This document shows positions 28,004 through 36,400 of a stretch of 64,000 nucleotides of DNA, one piece after another (the first letter of the stretch is position 1; every line of letters starts with the position of its first letter). The position numbers were made by a program, and so were the translations under genes. Below the pieces are notes generated by a model, which was not told where the DNA came from, ran no database searches, and saw only the letters and a program-made list of their open reading frames with translations. Source of the stretch: Arachidicoccus rhizosphaerae (GTDB lineage Bacteria > Bacteroidota > Bacteroidia > Chitinophagales > Chitinophagaceae); the NCBI RefSeq assembly GCF_900107765.1, contig NZ_FNQY01000001.1:186001-250000 (forward strand). Reading direction: 5' to 3'.

Positions 28004-30583
28004 TTACTTAACTGGAAAAACATAAAATTTTCTATCCGGATTAAAATCAACCATCCACTGGTCTACAATCACATGGTTATCTAAGGCAGTTATCCTGAGA
28101 TGGTGCTTACCCTGAGAAAGTTGACAGGGAAATTGATTAACAGCCTGGCCACGCAGAACATTTAGCTTCCACTTTTCTGTTCTGCCTTGTTGTCTGAAGG
28201 AGATGACCATTGGTTTTTGGTCATCCAGTTGTATTTGATACCGGATATCCCCGTTGTCATTTGGCTGCGTAGGAATAACAGCCACCCTGATGACTGCTTT
28301 ACCCGATGTTTCTGTTATAAAATTAAAATCCAGCGATTGGTTTTTAGGCAGTGGCACGGCCTGACCGCTGTGGCCAAACATGGGTTCGGGCTTTGCCTTA
28401 AATGTCGCGCCGTCAAAACTGGAGGCATTTCTTGCTATAAAACTCTTATCCTGAACAATGGGAAAGTCCAGCTCAGATGAATCCGTGGCACTAGTTGCAT
28501 TGTCTGCAATCTCTTTATCCGTCAGGCCAATTGGAAGTACCGGTAAGTCAAATACGGGTAAGTCTCTCGGGTTAAAACACATATCATATTGCCACTTGCC
28601 CGATGCCAGTTGATTATTATAATAATCCGTCATCTCCCGGATTTCAAAATAACTTTTCAGGCTATTGGCTGCTGCCCTCATTAATAAGGGCTGCCTTTTT
28701 ATCCGGTTATGTGCATTATAGTCCCCATTAGCGAGCATCCTCGCTTTTTGGGCTTCCAGTGTTTTTATCGCCATATCAGCGGCTCCATATACCGGATATT
28801 TAATGCCCGCAAAAAAAGCATTCTGTTTATCTGCCGGAATTGTCTTTTCAACTTTCGCCACAATATTTTTAATCCTTTTATAAGCGGCCAGATAACGGTC
28901 AGCTTCATCTCCAAAGGCAGAAAAACTAAATTCCGTATTCTTAACCGGCGATATCCCTCTATCGTACTTTCCTTTATCCAGTTCTACCTGATCCCAACCC
29001 ATAAATTCCGGTTTGCGAATTGCGGTAAGATGATAAAATTCCTTCATAACATCAAAGAGTTGTCCGCCAGCACTCTCGCCATAATCGCGAACCAGTGCGT
29101 TTTTCAAATGCGTTTCAACGTTGCCGTCACTTGATGTGAGGTTAATATCCCAGGCAAGGTCTAAGAAAAGTTCAAGGTCATAAGACGCCACTTTGGGATC
29201 ATGTACATTAACGATCCACAACCTTTTGGCGTTATGATTGTACGCATTTTTCATTTCATGGTATATTAGGCCGGGCTGAGTTGTCGTAAGCCAAAGATAG
29301 TCATGAGGTCTGCCCCAATAACTTAGATGATAATACACCCCGGATCCGCCGCTTCTTTTTTGTTGCAGGCTGTCACTGAGCCGGGTAATATAACCGTAGT
29401 TGTCATCGCACCAGGTGAGCATAACATCATCCGGAACATTTAATCCATTTTCATAAATATCTAAAACTTCCTTATAAGGAACAAATTGCTGAGGAACCTT
29501 GGTAAGGTCCGCATTTACATATTTTTTGAGCAGATTGCGCTGATCATTGATGACTTCCTGCAACGCCTTTGTTTTCTCCTGCAGGGTATGCACGCCTTCC
29601 ATGGAACCATCATGCTTCCCTCTCATGCCAATTGTATAAATATTTTCAGATGCCCCGACGCTTTTTAACCGAGCCGTCCAATAAGCAAGAACGCTGTCCC
29701 TGTTGGTGATATAGTTGTAAGGTCCCCTTGCACTTTCATCCCATTCTCCGTTTGCATTAGACATCAGCGGCTCACAGTGGGAGGTGCCAATGAATATACC
29801 GCAACTGTCGGCGGCCTCTTTGGCTCCTTTAGTCCAATAAAAAGGCTTCGTATTTCCATGCATCCCCGGCCAAATCATATTCGCCCTTAATCTAAGCAGC
29901 AGGTGAAATACTCTGGTATATGCCTTCGCTGAAATTAATCCGATATCACTGGAAGGGTGATAATTTAACCAGCTCCAGGGCTGCAGGGACCAGTCCTCAT
30001 CATTGACAAATATTCCCCGGTATTCTACGGAAGGGTATTGTATATTCTGGTAATCATCCGGCAAGCTCAGCGTCGTCTTATGATCCGGCGTTACATCTCC
30101 CCACCAGACCCATGGAGAGACCCCCGCTAACCTGGAGAGCTCTAGTATGCCATAGGCCAGTCCTCTGCCGTCACTGCCTATTACATAAAGCTTCCCTTTT
30201 TTTACGCCTATATAAAACGCCTCCTTATGGGATATAATCTGATCGACCGGGATTTTCAGGGCTTCTAATTTAGCCAGCTCTCTTTTACTGCCCGGAAGTT
30301 GTATAAAAGTTATGATCGCATTATTATTCTTTCCATTTTTAGGGGAGAGGTACGGCCTTGGCGCAGCGCCCGTCACCTCTTGCATATCCGTGCGCCACAT
30401 TTGCAATGCAGTATAAACAACCGGTGATATTTGTTCAGGTAACTGATAAGTTATCGGAGTATTTGAATGATACCAGACAAAGTCAGCAGCGCATACCTTG
30501 TTATTATAAGACAACAGCAGGCTGGCCAATATACAAATAGACAAATACGAGAAGCACGACATTTTCGGGAAGACTCTACGCAT
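28004..30583 (-). CDS. Glycoside hydrolase family 115 (alpha-glucuronidase type), secreted
   Basis: 859 residues with a signal peptide (about 10-33). GH115 signatures run through the protein: GSDGRGLAYGILELSRLAGVSPWVWWGDV, EYRGIFVNDEDWSLQPW, RLRANMIWPGMHG, GIFIGTSHCEPL and the ENGLNVPDDVMLTWCDDNYGY block. The C-terminal beta-sandwich (HHLRITALDNHVIVDQW) is typical. Characterised members remove 4-O-methyl-glucuronic acid from glucuronoxylan or act on arabinogalactan. With GH2 immediately downstream it forms a two-gene unit. A long palindrome about 220 bp upstream may be its operator. Confidence 0.93.
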   Translation of the reverse strand: MRRVFPKMSCFSYLSICILASLLLSYNNKVCAADFVWYHSNTPITYQLPEQISPVVYTALQMWRTDMQEVTGAAPRPYLSPKNGKNNNAIITFIQLPGSKRELAKLEALKIPVDQIISHKEAFYIGVKKGKLYVIGSDGRGLAYGILELSRLAGVSPWVWWGDVTPDHKTTLSLPDDYQNIQYPSVEYRGIFVNDEDWSLQPWSWLNYHPSSDIGLISAKAYTRVFHLLLRLRANMIWPGMHGNTKPFYWTKGAKEAADSCGIFIGTSHCEPLMSNANGEWDESARGPYNYITNRDSVLAYWTARLKSVGASENIYTIGMRGKHDGSMEGVHTLQEKTKALQEVINDQRNLLKKYVNADLTKVPQQFVPYKEVLDIYENGLNVPDDVMLTWCDDNYGYITRLSDSLQQKRSGGSGVYYHLSYWGRPHDYLWLTTTQPGLIYHEMKNAYNHNAKRLWIVNVHDPKVASYDLELFLDLAWDINLTSSDGNVETHLKNALVRDYGESAGGQLFDVMKEFYHLTAIRKPEFMGWDQVELDKGKYDRGISPVKNTEFSFSAFGDEADRYLAAYKRIKNIVAKVEKTIPADKQNAFFAGIKYPVYGAADMAIKTLEAQKARMLANGDYNAHNRIKRQPLLMRAAANSLKSYFEIREMTDYYNNQLASGKWQYDMCFNPRDLPVFDLPVLPIGLTDKEIADNATSATDSSELDFPIVQDKSFIARNASSFDGATFKAKPEPMFGHSGQAVPLPKNQSLDFNFITETSGKAVIRVAVIPTQPNDNGDIRYQIQLDDQKPMVISFRQQGRTEKWKLNVLRGQAVNQFPCQLSQGKHHLRITALDNHVIVDQWMVDFNPDRKFYVFPVK

Positions 30584-30725
30584 AATATTTAAATTTCAAG
30601 TTTGAATAACAGGTAATCAATTCTTTAATCAAAGCAGTTCTCCAAAAGCAGCCCCTTTGTGGGAAATGGATAGCTGATTGAACATAGTAACCCTAACGCT
30701 AAAATACCAAATGTTAGCTTTTACA

Positions 30726-30823
30726 CGAAGGTAAGTTTTCAAGAATTGACAACTGTCCTGTACTGTCATGGTATTGGCCTAAATACTGTAATTTATTTAC
30801 GGAACCGTTTCCGTAAATAAATT
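30726..30823 (-). promoter_or_regulatory. Candidate operator palindrome (30790-30823) and -7-like element upstream of GH115
   Basis: A perfect 15-bp inverted repeat (AATTTATTTACGGAA / TTCCGTAAATAAATT) surrounds a 4-bp centre CCGT with a central C-G step, as in LacI/GalR-type operators. On the minus strand TACCTTCG (30733-30726) resembles the Bacteroidota -7 element. The start codon of GH115 is 143 bp further. Confidence 0.55.
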
Positions 30824-30906
30824 TAGTGTTTGTCTGATCTAATGCGTCGATTTTGAGTGGAGAATCATTCCGCATATTTTGAATCATCCTGCGATCATTA
30901 AATTAG

Positions 30907-30943
30907 AAAAGGGCTCAAATTATTCATTAATTTAAGCCCTTTT
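30907..30943. terminator. Hairpin with A and T flanks
   Basis: AAAAGGGCTcAAATTA pairs with TAATTTaAGCCCTTTT around a short loop. It lies between hemN (ends at 31163) and the GH115 promoter region and could act as a second terminator for hemN. Confidence 0.5.
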
Positions 30944-31079
30944 ACACTGGCCTAGACAGACCGACGGGGATTTAATGCTCCATTCTCATACGGCAGCCGG
31001 TTTTGACATTAAACAACAAAATCTATTTCCTAAAACTCTTTATGTATAGGTGACTCTTTTTTATTTACAATTAAAGGAG

Positions 31080-31162
31080 GCAAAAAATCGGGGCAGGCTC
31101 ATTCACCTTTGATTTGCCGGGTTCAATCATATCCAAAGCCGGATAATCATCCTCCTGCCCCG
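31080..31162 (-). terminator. Long hairpin directly after the hemN stop codon
   Basis: CGGGGCAGG (minus strand, 31162-31154) pairs with CCTGCCCCG (31097-31089) and is followed by ATTTTTTG. The 56-nt loop contains a smaller hairpin (ATCC GGCTTT GGAT). It fits a terminator with an unusually large apical part. Confidence 0.6.
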
Positions 31163-32533
31163 TTAAACAGCTTTACTAAACATATGACCGGCTTTTTCTG
31201 CAATTACGCTTCTTGCCTTCCTATCCAATAAATGACATATGTTTCTAAGAAACATCTTCCCTTTATCCGTTACTATTATTTCATTTTGATTCTGCAAAGT
31301 CAATCCATCCTCGGTCATCTGTGAAAGGTCGTCGCCGGCAACCTTTCTCACCCATTCAAAATGTGCTGGTTGAATAACAGCCTTCCCTTTACAGGCCAGC
31401 TCCAGGATATAGTGTCTGAAATGTATATCCGTTTTGTCCAACAGGCAGCCTCTTTGAACCGGAAAATCTCCATTATGAATAGCGCGGTAGTAACCCGCCA
31501 GTTTTTTATCGTTCTGAGCATAAGCCGATCCGATATCACTGATCGCAGAGACACCCAGACCAATTAAAAACCGTGTATTGGTTGTTGTATAGCCCATAAA
31601 GTTTCGGTGCAGCCTCCCTTGCACTGCTGCCTCATATAAACTATCCGTAGGTAAGGCAAAGTGATCCATGCCAATATCTTTATATCCTGCTTCCATAAAC
31701 AACTTTCTGCCTAGAGCATAAAACGCCAATTTCTGGGATGGTGACGGCAAATCTGTCTCATCATAAAGCCGCTGTCCTCTGGCTTTCCAGGGGATATGGG
31801 CATAACTATAAAAGGCAATCCTATCCGGCTTTAAGGCAATGGTATCCAGAATCGTTTTTTCGATTGTTCTTATGGTTTGTAAAGGAAGCCCGTAGATCAA
31901 ATCAAAATTAACAGATTGGAAGCCGGCTTCTCTGGCCCAGTTTGTCACATTTTTTACTTGTTGATAAGGTTGAATCCTGTTGATGATTTTCTGCACCTCA
32001 GGATCATGATCCTGTACCCCAAAGCTGATTCTTTTGAATCCGAACAATCTAAGCACTTCCAGATGTTCCCTTGTCGTATTATTAGGGTGTCCTTCTATAC
32101 TACATTCAATTTGTGGATGGATATTTGCTTTTGCATAAATACCTGCCAGTAATTTCTGCAGGTTAGGACCTGAAAAATAAGTGGGCGTTCCCCCTCCCAG
32201 ATGAAGCTCTCTAATCAACGGCCTGTCCTTCATTTTTTGCAGGTATAAATCCCATTCCTTTAAAATAGCATGAATATAGGGGTCTTCCACCGCCTCATGT
32301 TGTGTGGTAATAACCTTATTGCAGCCGCAATAGGTGCATAAAGAATCACAAAATGGTAAATGAATATAAACAGAGATGCCCTCCTTCTTATTGCATACAG
32401 AAAACCTTGATTGAAACTCAGACAAATACAATTCCTGGTCCAGGTTGTCCGTCCAGAACGGAACAGTTGGATAACTGGTGTAACGAGGAATCTCTTTATT
32501 ATACTTTTCTAATAACAACATTGAACATTCCAT
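31163..32533 (-). CDS. hemN: Oxygen-independent coproporphyrinogen III oxidase
   Basis: The 456-residue radical SAM enzyme makes protoporphyrinogen IX without oxygen. The iron-sulfur/SAM motif is FC62-DSLC66-TYC69-GC71, including the extra Cys of HemN. Other signatures are IPRYTSYPTVPFW at the start, ELHLGGGTPTYF, SIEGHPNN, ISFGVQDHDP, FDLIYGLPLQT, RIAFYSYAHIPW and GMDHFALP. Length is normal. Met5 (32521) is an alternative start. An Fnr-type palindrome with the same spacing to a -7 element as at nirK lies upstream, fitting anaerobic induction. Confidence 0.96.
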   Translation of the reverse strand: MECSMLLLEKYNKEIPRYTSYPTVPFWTDNLDQELYLSEFQSRFSVCNKKEGISVYIHLPFCDSLCTYCGCNKVITTQHEAVEDPYIHAILKEWDLYLQKMKDRPLIRELHLGGGTPTYFSGPNLQKLLAGIYAKANIHPQIECSIEGHPNNTTREHLEVLRLFGFKRISFGVQDHDPEVQKIINRIQPYQQVKNVTNWAREAGFQSVNFDLIYGLPLQTIRTIEKTILDTIALKPDRIAFYSYAHIPWKARGQRLYDETDLPSPSQKLAFYALGRKLFMEAGYKDIGMDHFALPTDSLYEAAVQGRLHRNFMGYTTTNTRFLIGLGVSAISDIGSAYAQNDKKLAGYYRAIHNGDFPVQRGCLLDKTDIHFRHYILELACKGKAVIQPAHFEWVRKVAGDDLSQMTEDGLTLQNQNEIIVTDKGKMFLRNICHLLDRKARSVIAEKAGHMFSKAV

Positions 32534-32562
32534 CTCGTTGCCTGTTTATGGTGAACTTTAAG

Positions 32563-32632
32563 CAAAGCTAAAAGCTTCCTTTCAGGACGAACATGACCAT
32601 GGACGGGTGGCCTTATGATTATAATCATAAGG
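32563..32632 (-). promoter_or_regulatory. Fnr/Crp-type box (32615-32628) and -7 element (32563-32570) of hemN
   Basis: The box ATGAT-TATA-ATCAT sits inside a perfect 22-bp palindrome spanning 32611-32632, centred at 32621.5. On the minus strand TAGCTTTG (32570-32563) matches TAnnTTTG exactly, 51.5 bp away. There is no T-run after the palindrome, so it is not simply a terminator of the phosphoesterase gene. Confidence 0.8.
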
Positions 32633-32643
32633 CTATCCATTAT

Positions 32644-33417
32644 TTATCCAAGAATTATTAAATCAGACTTAAATCCCTTGTTTTCCTTTAACCAGGTATA
32701 TCCCAATTGATTGGTAATCATTTTTGTATTTCCTATGGTGAACGGTGGTGTATTGCTGTGATGATGTCCGTACACCCAAAAGTCAATCGCTGAATTTAAA
32801 ATCAAATCATCTAAATCAACAGCAAACGCTTCATTTAAAGGGCTGTCAATATAGGCAGCTGGATAATTACGAAGTGTTGGAACATGATGTGTCACGATAA
32901 GGCGTTTGTTATGCTTTGGGGCGCTCAGGGCCTTTTGTATAAATTGTAGATTTTGTTCAAATAAGTCATTGCTATCTTCGGGCCAGAGGTCTTTCCCATT
33001 TAAAGCAATCTTATGATAATCATTCATCTGCCACTTAATCTGTGCAGACCTGCGCTCGCTTATTTTAGTCCATAGCGTAGACAAAATAATATCTATGGAT
33101 GGATAACTGACTATATGATTATTCACAAACTGAACATTGGGTAAAATGTCCTCCACAAAATGACCCGTATACCCTTTTAATTCGGCATTGTAAAATTCAT
33201 GATTTCCACCAAGCCAATAGGTCCATTTAAAGTGATCACTGCAATAAGTAAAAAATGCCTTCATCTCTGGGCGTTCTCTTAAACAAATCGGAATGATGTC
33301 GCCCGCTAAAATAAGGATTTCTCCCGTGGGGACTAAGGGGTTTTTCTTTATAAAATCATAGTTGTCTTTAAACTCCAAATGCAGATCGGAGGCAATTTGT
33401 ATTTTCATCATTTTCAT
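32644..33417 (-). CDS. Calcineurin-like metallophosphoesterase
   Basis: 257 residues. The five metal-binding blocks are all present: IASDLHLE, LAGDI, GGNHEF, VTHHVPT and VYGHHH. It is cytoplasmic and of the small YvnB/YkuE-unlike class often annotated only as phosphohydrolase; the substrate is unknown. The start has two close Met codons (MKMMKIQIASDLHLE); the second or third may be used. It ends 12 bp before the palindrome of the hemN promoter. Confidence 0.88.
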   Translation of the reverse strand: MKMMKIQIASDLHLEFKDNYDFIKKNPLVPTGEILILAGDIIPICLRERPEMKAFFTYCSDHFKWTYWLGGNHEFYNAELKGYTGHFVEDILPNVQFVNNHIVSYPSIDIILSTLWTKISERRSAQIKWQMNDYHKIALNGKDLWPEDSNDLFEQNLQFIQKALSAPKHNKRLIVTHHVPTLRNYPAAYIDSPLNEAFAVDLDDLILNSAIDFWVYGHHHSNTPPFTIGNTKMITNQLGYTWLKENKGFKSDLIILG

Positions 33418-33737
33418 ATGGTTTATTGTATTACAATCTTAATTAATCCTTCCAGCATCCTTCCTCTTTGTTTTTGTACCATGTTTATTGGATACTGGTC
33501 AAAGAGTCGGAGCTGTATCCCGGGTGCCCTGTTTATAAGTTTATTTATAATTTTTTCCGTAACCGGACATTTCAACGCTTAAGCTTATACGGCAAAGCCT
33601 TTGCGTTTATTTTCTCGTCCATTTTTCATATGCAAATCAACCAGGCGTAAAGATAGATAATTTTTTGAGTATTAAACTGATTAGGGTTAGTCATTAAAAC
33701 CAGTTTAGCGCAATTTATGGGAATGGATTATATTTGA
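33418..33737. other. Intergenic stretch without a recognised feature
   Basis: About 320 bp of AT-rich DNA separate the phosphoesterase start from the sigma-factor relic. I see no ORF with family resemblance. An imperfect inverted repeat (AAACTG...CAGTTT, about 33673-33706) is the only structure noticed. Confidence 0.4.
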
Positions 33738-34342
33738 CACAAAGCATCAATAGCTAGGGTCGGTCAGCAACAGGACACAGAAAATGGTATACAGAGGACC
33801 CCGGCACTAAATAGTGCCCCTGTAAAACAATTGCTGGCCAGAATTGCCCAAGGAGATCAGGCGTCCTTCAGGTTGTTTTTCGATCATTACAAAGAAAGGT
33901 TTTACAAAGCGGTTTTTAAGATGACCGGTTCTGAATTTGCTGCAGAAGAGATTGTGGGGGAAGTCTTTATGTTAGTATGCCAAAAAGAACTACTTCCGGG
34001 CATTGAAAACCCCGACAGTTCTTTTTTTACGGCTGTTTATCGTAAAGTATAACGCTTGGCGACAAGAAAAAAGGAGCCGTCAATACGACCAAGGAAATGG
34101 TTATAGCCAGTGAGAGTGACCGCCTGATTATGGAAGCCATTGAGAAGCTACCCGCGCAACAAAAGCAAATATTTGCCATGAGCAGGTAGGAAGGCCTGAG
34201 TCAGGAGGAAATCCCGGCCCGGCTGCAGATCTCCCCTAATACCGTAAAAAATCATCTCTACCAGGCCATTAAATTCATCAAGACCCAGATGGGGGCCTCT
34301 TATCTTACTTTTTGCCTTTTTTATTGGTTGTTAGAAAAATAA
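33738..34342 (+). pseudogene. ECF sigma-70 factor (FecI-like), frameshifted and interrupted
   Basis: The first part (to 34052) reads VKQLLARIAQGDQASF, FDHYKERFYKAVFKMTG and AEEIVGEVFMLVC, a sigma-70 region 2. The reading frame then shifts (one or two changes between about 34045 and 34110). In the third frame AIEKLPAQQKQIFAMSR, a TAG stop at 34187-34189, then EGLSQEEIPARLQISPNTV and KNHLYQAIKFIKTQ give region 4. No ATG start is available for the first part; an in-frame stop is at 33735. The usual FecR anti-sigma and SusC/SusD partners are absent. This is a dead Bacteroidota sigma/anti-sigma locus. Confidence 0.85.
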
Positions 34343-34410
34343 TTTTATTTCCTACTAGTACAAAAACAAATTTGGTGTATCTGTCTAATGGATACCCATG
34401 TTATTTTACT

Positions 34411-34449
34411 AAAAAGGGGCGTCTAATGTAATATTTAGACGCCCCTTTT
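34411..34449. terminator. Bidirectional hairpin terminator
   Basis: AAAAAGGGGCGTCTAA pairs with TTAGACGCCCCTTTT. It lies between the sigma-factor relic (plus) and queH (minus, ends 34517). Confidence 0.8.
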
Positions 34450-34516
34450 AGTTATTATCCAGGCGGTACTCCGCCACTGTAAAACATTTGTATCCGCTTT
34501 GGTCCCTGAAAAAACC

Positions 34517-35218
34517 TTATGGCTGACCGTAATATTTTTCTCCAATTTTTATCTTTTCGCGACCATTTGCCATTCTCCATTTATTGGTATCCCTTAATGA
34601 ATAGGCACAGCCACAATATTCCTGCATATAAAACGCTTCATCTTTGCTGATCTCTAACATCCTGGAAGACCCTCCCTTTTTACGCCAATTATAGGTCCAG
34701 TAAGTAATCCCGTCATAATGTGAGGCCGCCCTGATTCCAGAATCATTAATCTGATCCATATTTTTCCACCTGGATATTCCAAGAGAGCTGCAGATTACAT
34801 CAAACCCATTTTCATGAGCAAATAAGGCCGTCCTTTCAAAACGCATATCAAAACACATGGTGCACCGCACACCCCTTTCGGGCTCCATTTCCATTCCCTT
34901 TGCCCGCGCAAACCAGTCATCCACATCGTAATCTGCATCAATAAACGGGATGCCATGTTTCTGCGCAAAGCGAATATTCTCTTCTTTGCGTAATTCATAT
35001 TCTTTTTTCGGATGAATATTCGGATTATAAAAAAATATACTGAATGGAATATCAGAAGCAATAATAGCCTCCATCACTTCTCCTGAACAAGGTGCACAGC
35101 AGGAATGCAATAACAGTTTTTTACCGTTTTCGGGTAAAGATAACTTCTCTCGGATTTCGTCCATTTTCTTTAATTTATCAATGGATAAAGCTGATTTAAA
35201 AATTGTAAGTCTATACAT
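34517..35218 (-). CDS. queH: Epoxyqueuosine reductase QueH
   Basis: The 233-residue protein performs the last step of queuosine synthesis, reducing epoxyqueuosine in tRNA. Family Cys motifs are present: [11 protein letters not shown] near the start, [14 protein letters not shown] in the middle and [11 protein letters not shown] near the end, with [16 protein letters not shown] after the first. It is the non-cobalamin alternative to QueG. A start at Met19 (35164, [21 protein letters not shown]) is also plausible. Confidence 0.93.
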   Translation of the reverse strand: MYRLTIFKSALSIDKLKKMDEIREKLSLPENGKKLLLHSCCAPCSGEVMEAIIASDIPFSIFFYNPNIHPKKEYELRKEENIRFAQKHGIPFIDADYDVDDWFARAKGMEMEPERGVRCTMCFDMRFERTALFAHENGFDVICSSLGISRWKNMDQINDSGIRAASHYDGITYWTYNWRKKGGSSRMLEISKDEAFYMQEYCGCAYSLRDTNKWRMANGREKIKIGEKYYGQP

Positions 35219-35613
35219 AGCGAAGATAAGAATATTTAAATTGAATAAACATAGTTGTTTAATGGACGATTATTTGCGCGGCGACAATTGCAAACAGTTG
35301 CCCCTGCAAAGACCTCATGACCTGCTAAACAAAGCGACTTATACCTATTGATTTAGATGCCAAGCGGCACCTAATTACCGGTCAACAATTAAAATAACTA
35401 TGTTTAAAAATCAGATATTCATTTAAGGCATCTCTAAAGCTCCATCCTTTGATATTGCCTGTTCATATATATTATTGTACCAATTATACATCTGTTTTTG
35501 CCATTGGGAAGATTAAAGTTACCTTTGGTATTAGACTGAATTACAACATATTAATTCTACTTCACTTATAGTAAGGCAAGTAAACAAGAAGGCATAATCA
35601 AACCAGAATATTT
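35219..35613. other. Divergent intergenic region, no feature recognised
   Basis: About 395 bp between queH (minus) and the ABC operon (plus). It must hold both promoters, but no consensus -7/-33 pair stands out. AAGAAGG at 35587-35593 is 20 bp before the ABC start, too far to be a good ribosome site. Confidence 0.4.
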
Positions 35614-36381
35614 ATGAAAGCAACATTATCAATAAAAGGGATTTTCAAATCCTATAACACTGCTCCTGTTTTGGAAGACATCAACATAGAGATACAAAAT
35701 GGTGACATCTACACCTTGATCGGAAAAAATGGCGTCGGGAAAACCACGCTATTGGATTTGCTGGTGGGACTGTCAATGCCCGACCTGGGAGAAATCATCT
35801 TCAATGACCTTCATGTTCAGACACAATCACAGGCCTGGAAAAAATCAATAGGGGTGGCCCTTACTACAGACCATTTGATTGAAACACTTTCTATTAATGA
35901 ATACCTGACGCTTCTTGGCGGTATCTATGGTTTAGAAAAACAAAAGACTAGAAACAGAGCCGCCTCTTTGATTCGATTCTTTTTTGAAGAAACCGAAAAT
36001 ATAAACAAGCCCATAAAAGCTTATTCGTCCGGCATGAAAAAAAAGACGCTCCTATGTGCCGCTTTTATCCATAACCCGGACATCCTTTTATTGGATGAAC
36101 CCTTTACCTTTTTGGACCCAGCTGCCTGCAGCCGGCTCTGTGAGTTTCTGAATATGCAAAAAGAACAAGGAAAAATCATTATCCTCAGTTCGCACGACCT
36201 TCTATATATCGATAAAATCGCCACAAGGATTGGCATTTTGGACAACAAACGTCTCATCCTTGATCAAACTTATAAGGAATTCAAATTAGAGAATGATTTT
36301 TTCAAAGACAATAAAATGCTGAAGCAAGTTTTGAACTATGACTCCAAAAATCTTGAAGTACTGGAAGAAATATTAAAATAA
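35614..36381 (+). CDS. ABC transporter ATP-binding protein
   Basis: 255 residues with Walker A (GKNGVGKTT), Q-loop region (VALTTDHLIETLS), signature YSSGMKKK, Walker B (ILLLDEP) and the H-loop SSHD. The signature is degenerate compared with LSGGQ, as in many ABC-2 type exporters or lantibiotic-immunity-like transporters. The gene for its membrane partner begins 20 bp later. The cargo is unknown. Confidence 0.93.
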   Translation: MKATLSIKGIFKSYNTAPVLEDINIEIQNGDIYTLIGKNGVGKTTLLDLLVGLSMPDLGEIIFNDLHVQTQSQAWKKSIGVALTTDHLIETLSINEYLTLLGGIYGLEKQKTRNRAASLIRFFFEETENINKPIKAYSSGMKKKTLLCAAFIHNPDILLLDEPFTFLDPAACSRLCEFLNMQKEQGKIIILSSHDLLYIDKIATRIGILDNKRLILDQTYKEFKLENDFFKDNKMLKQVLNYDSKNLEVLEEILK

Positions 36382-36400
36382 TCAATTCACTATCTCAATT

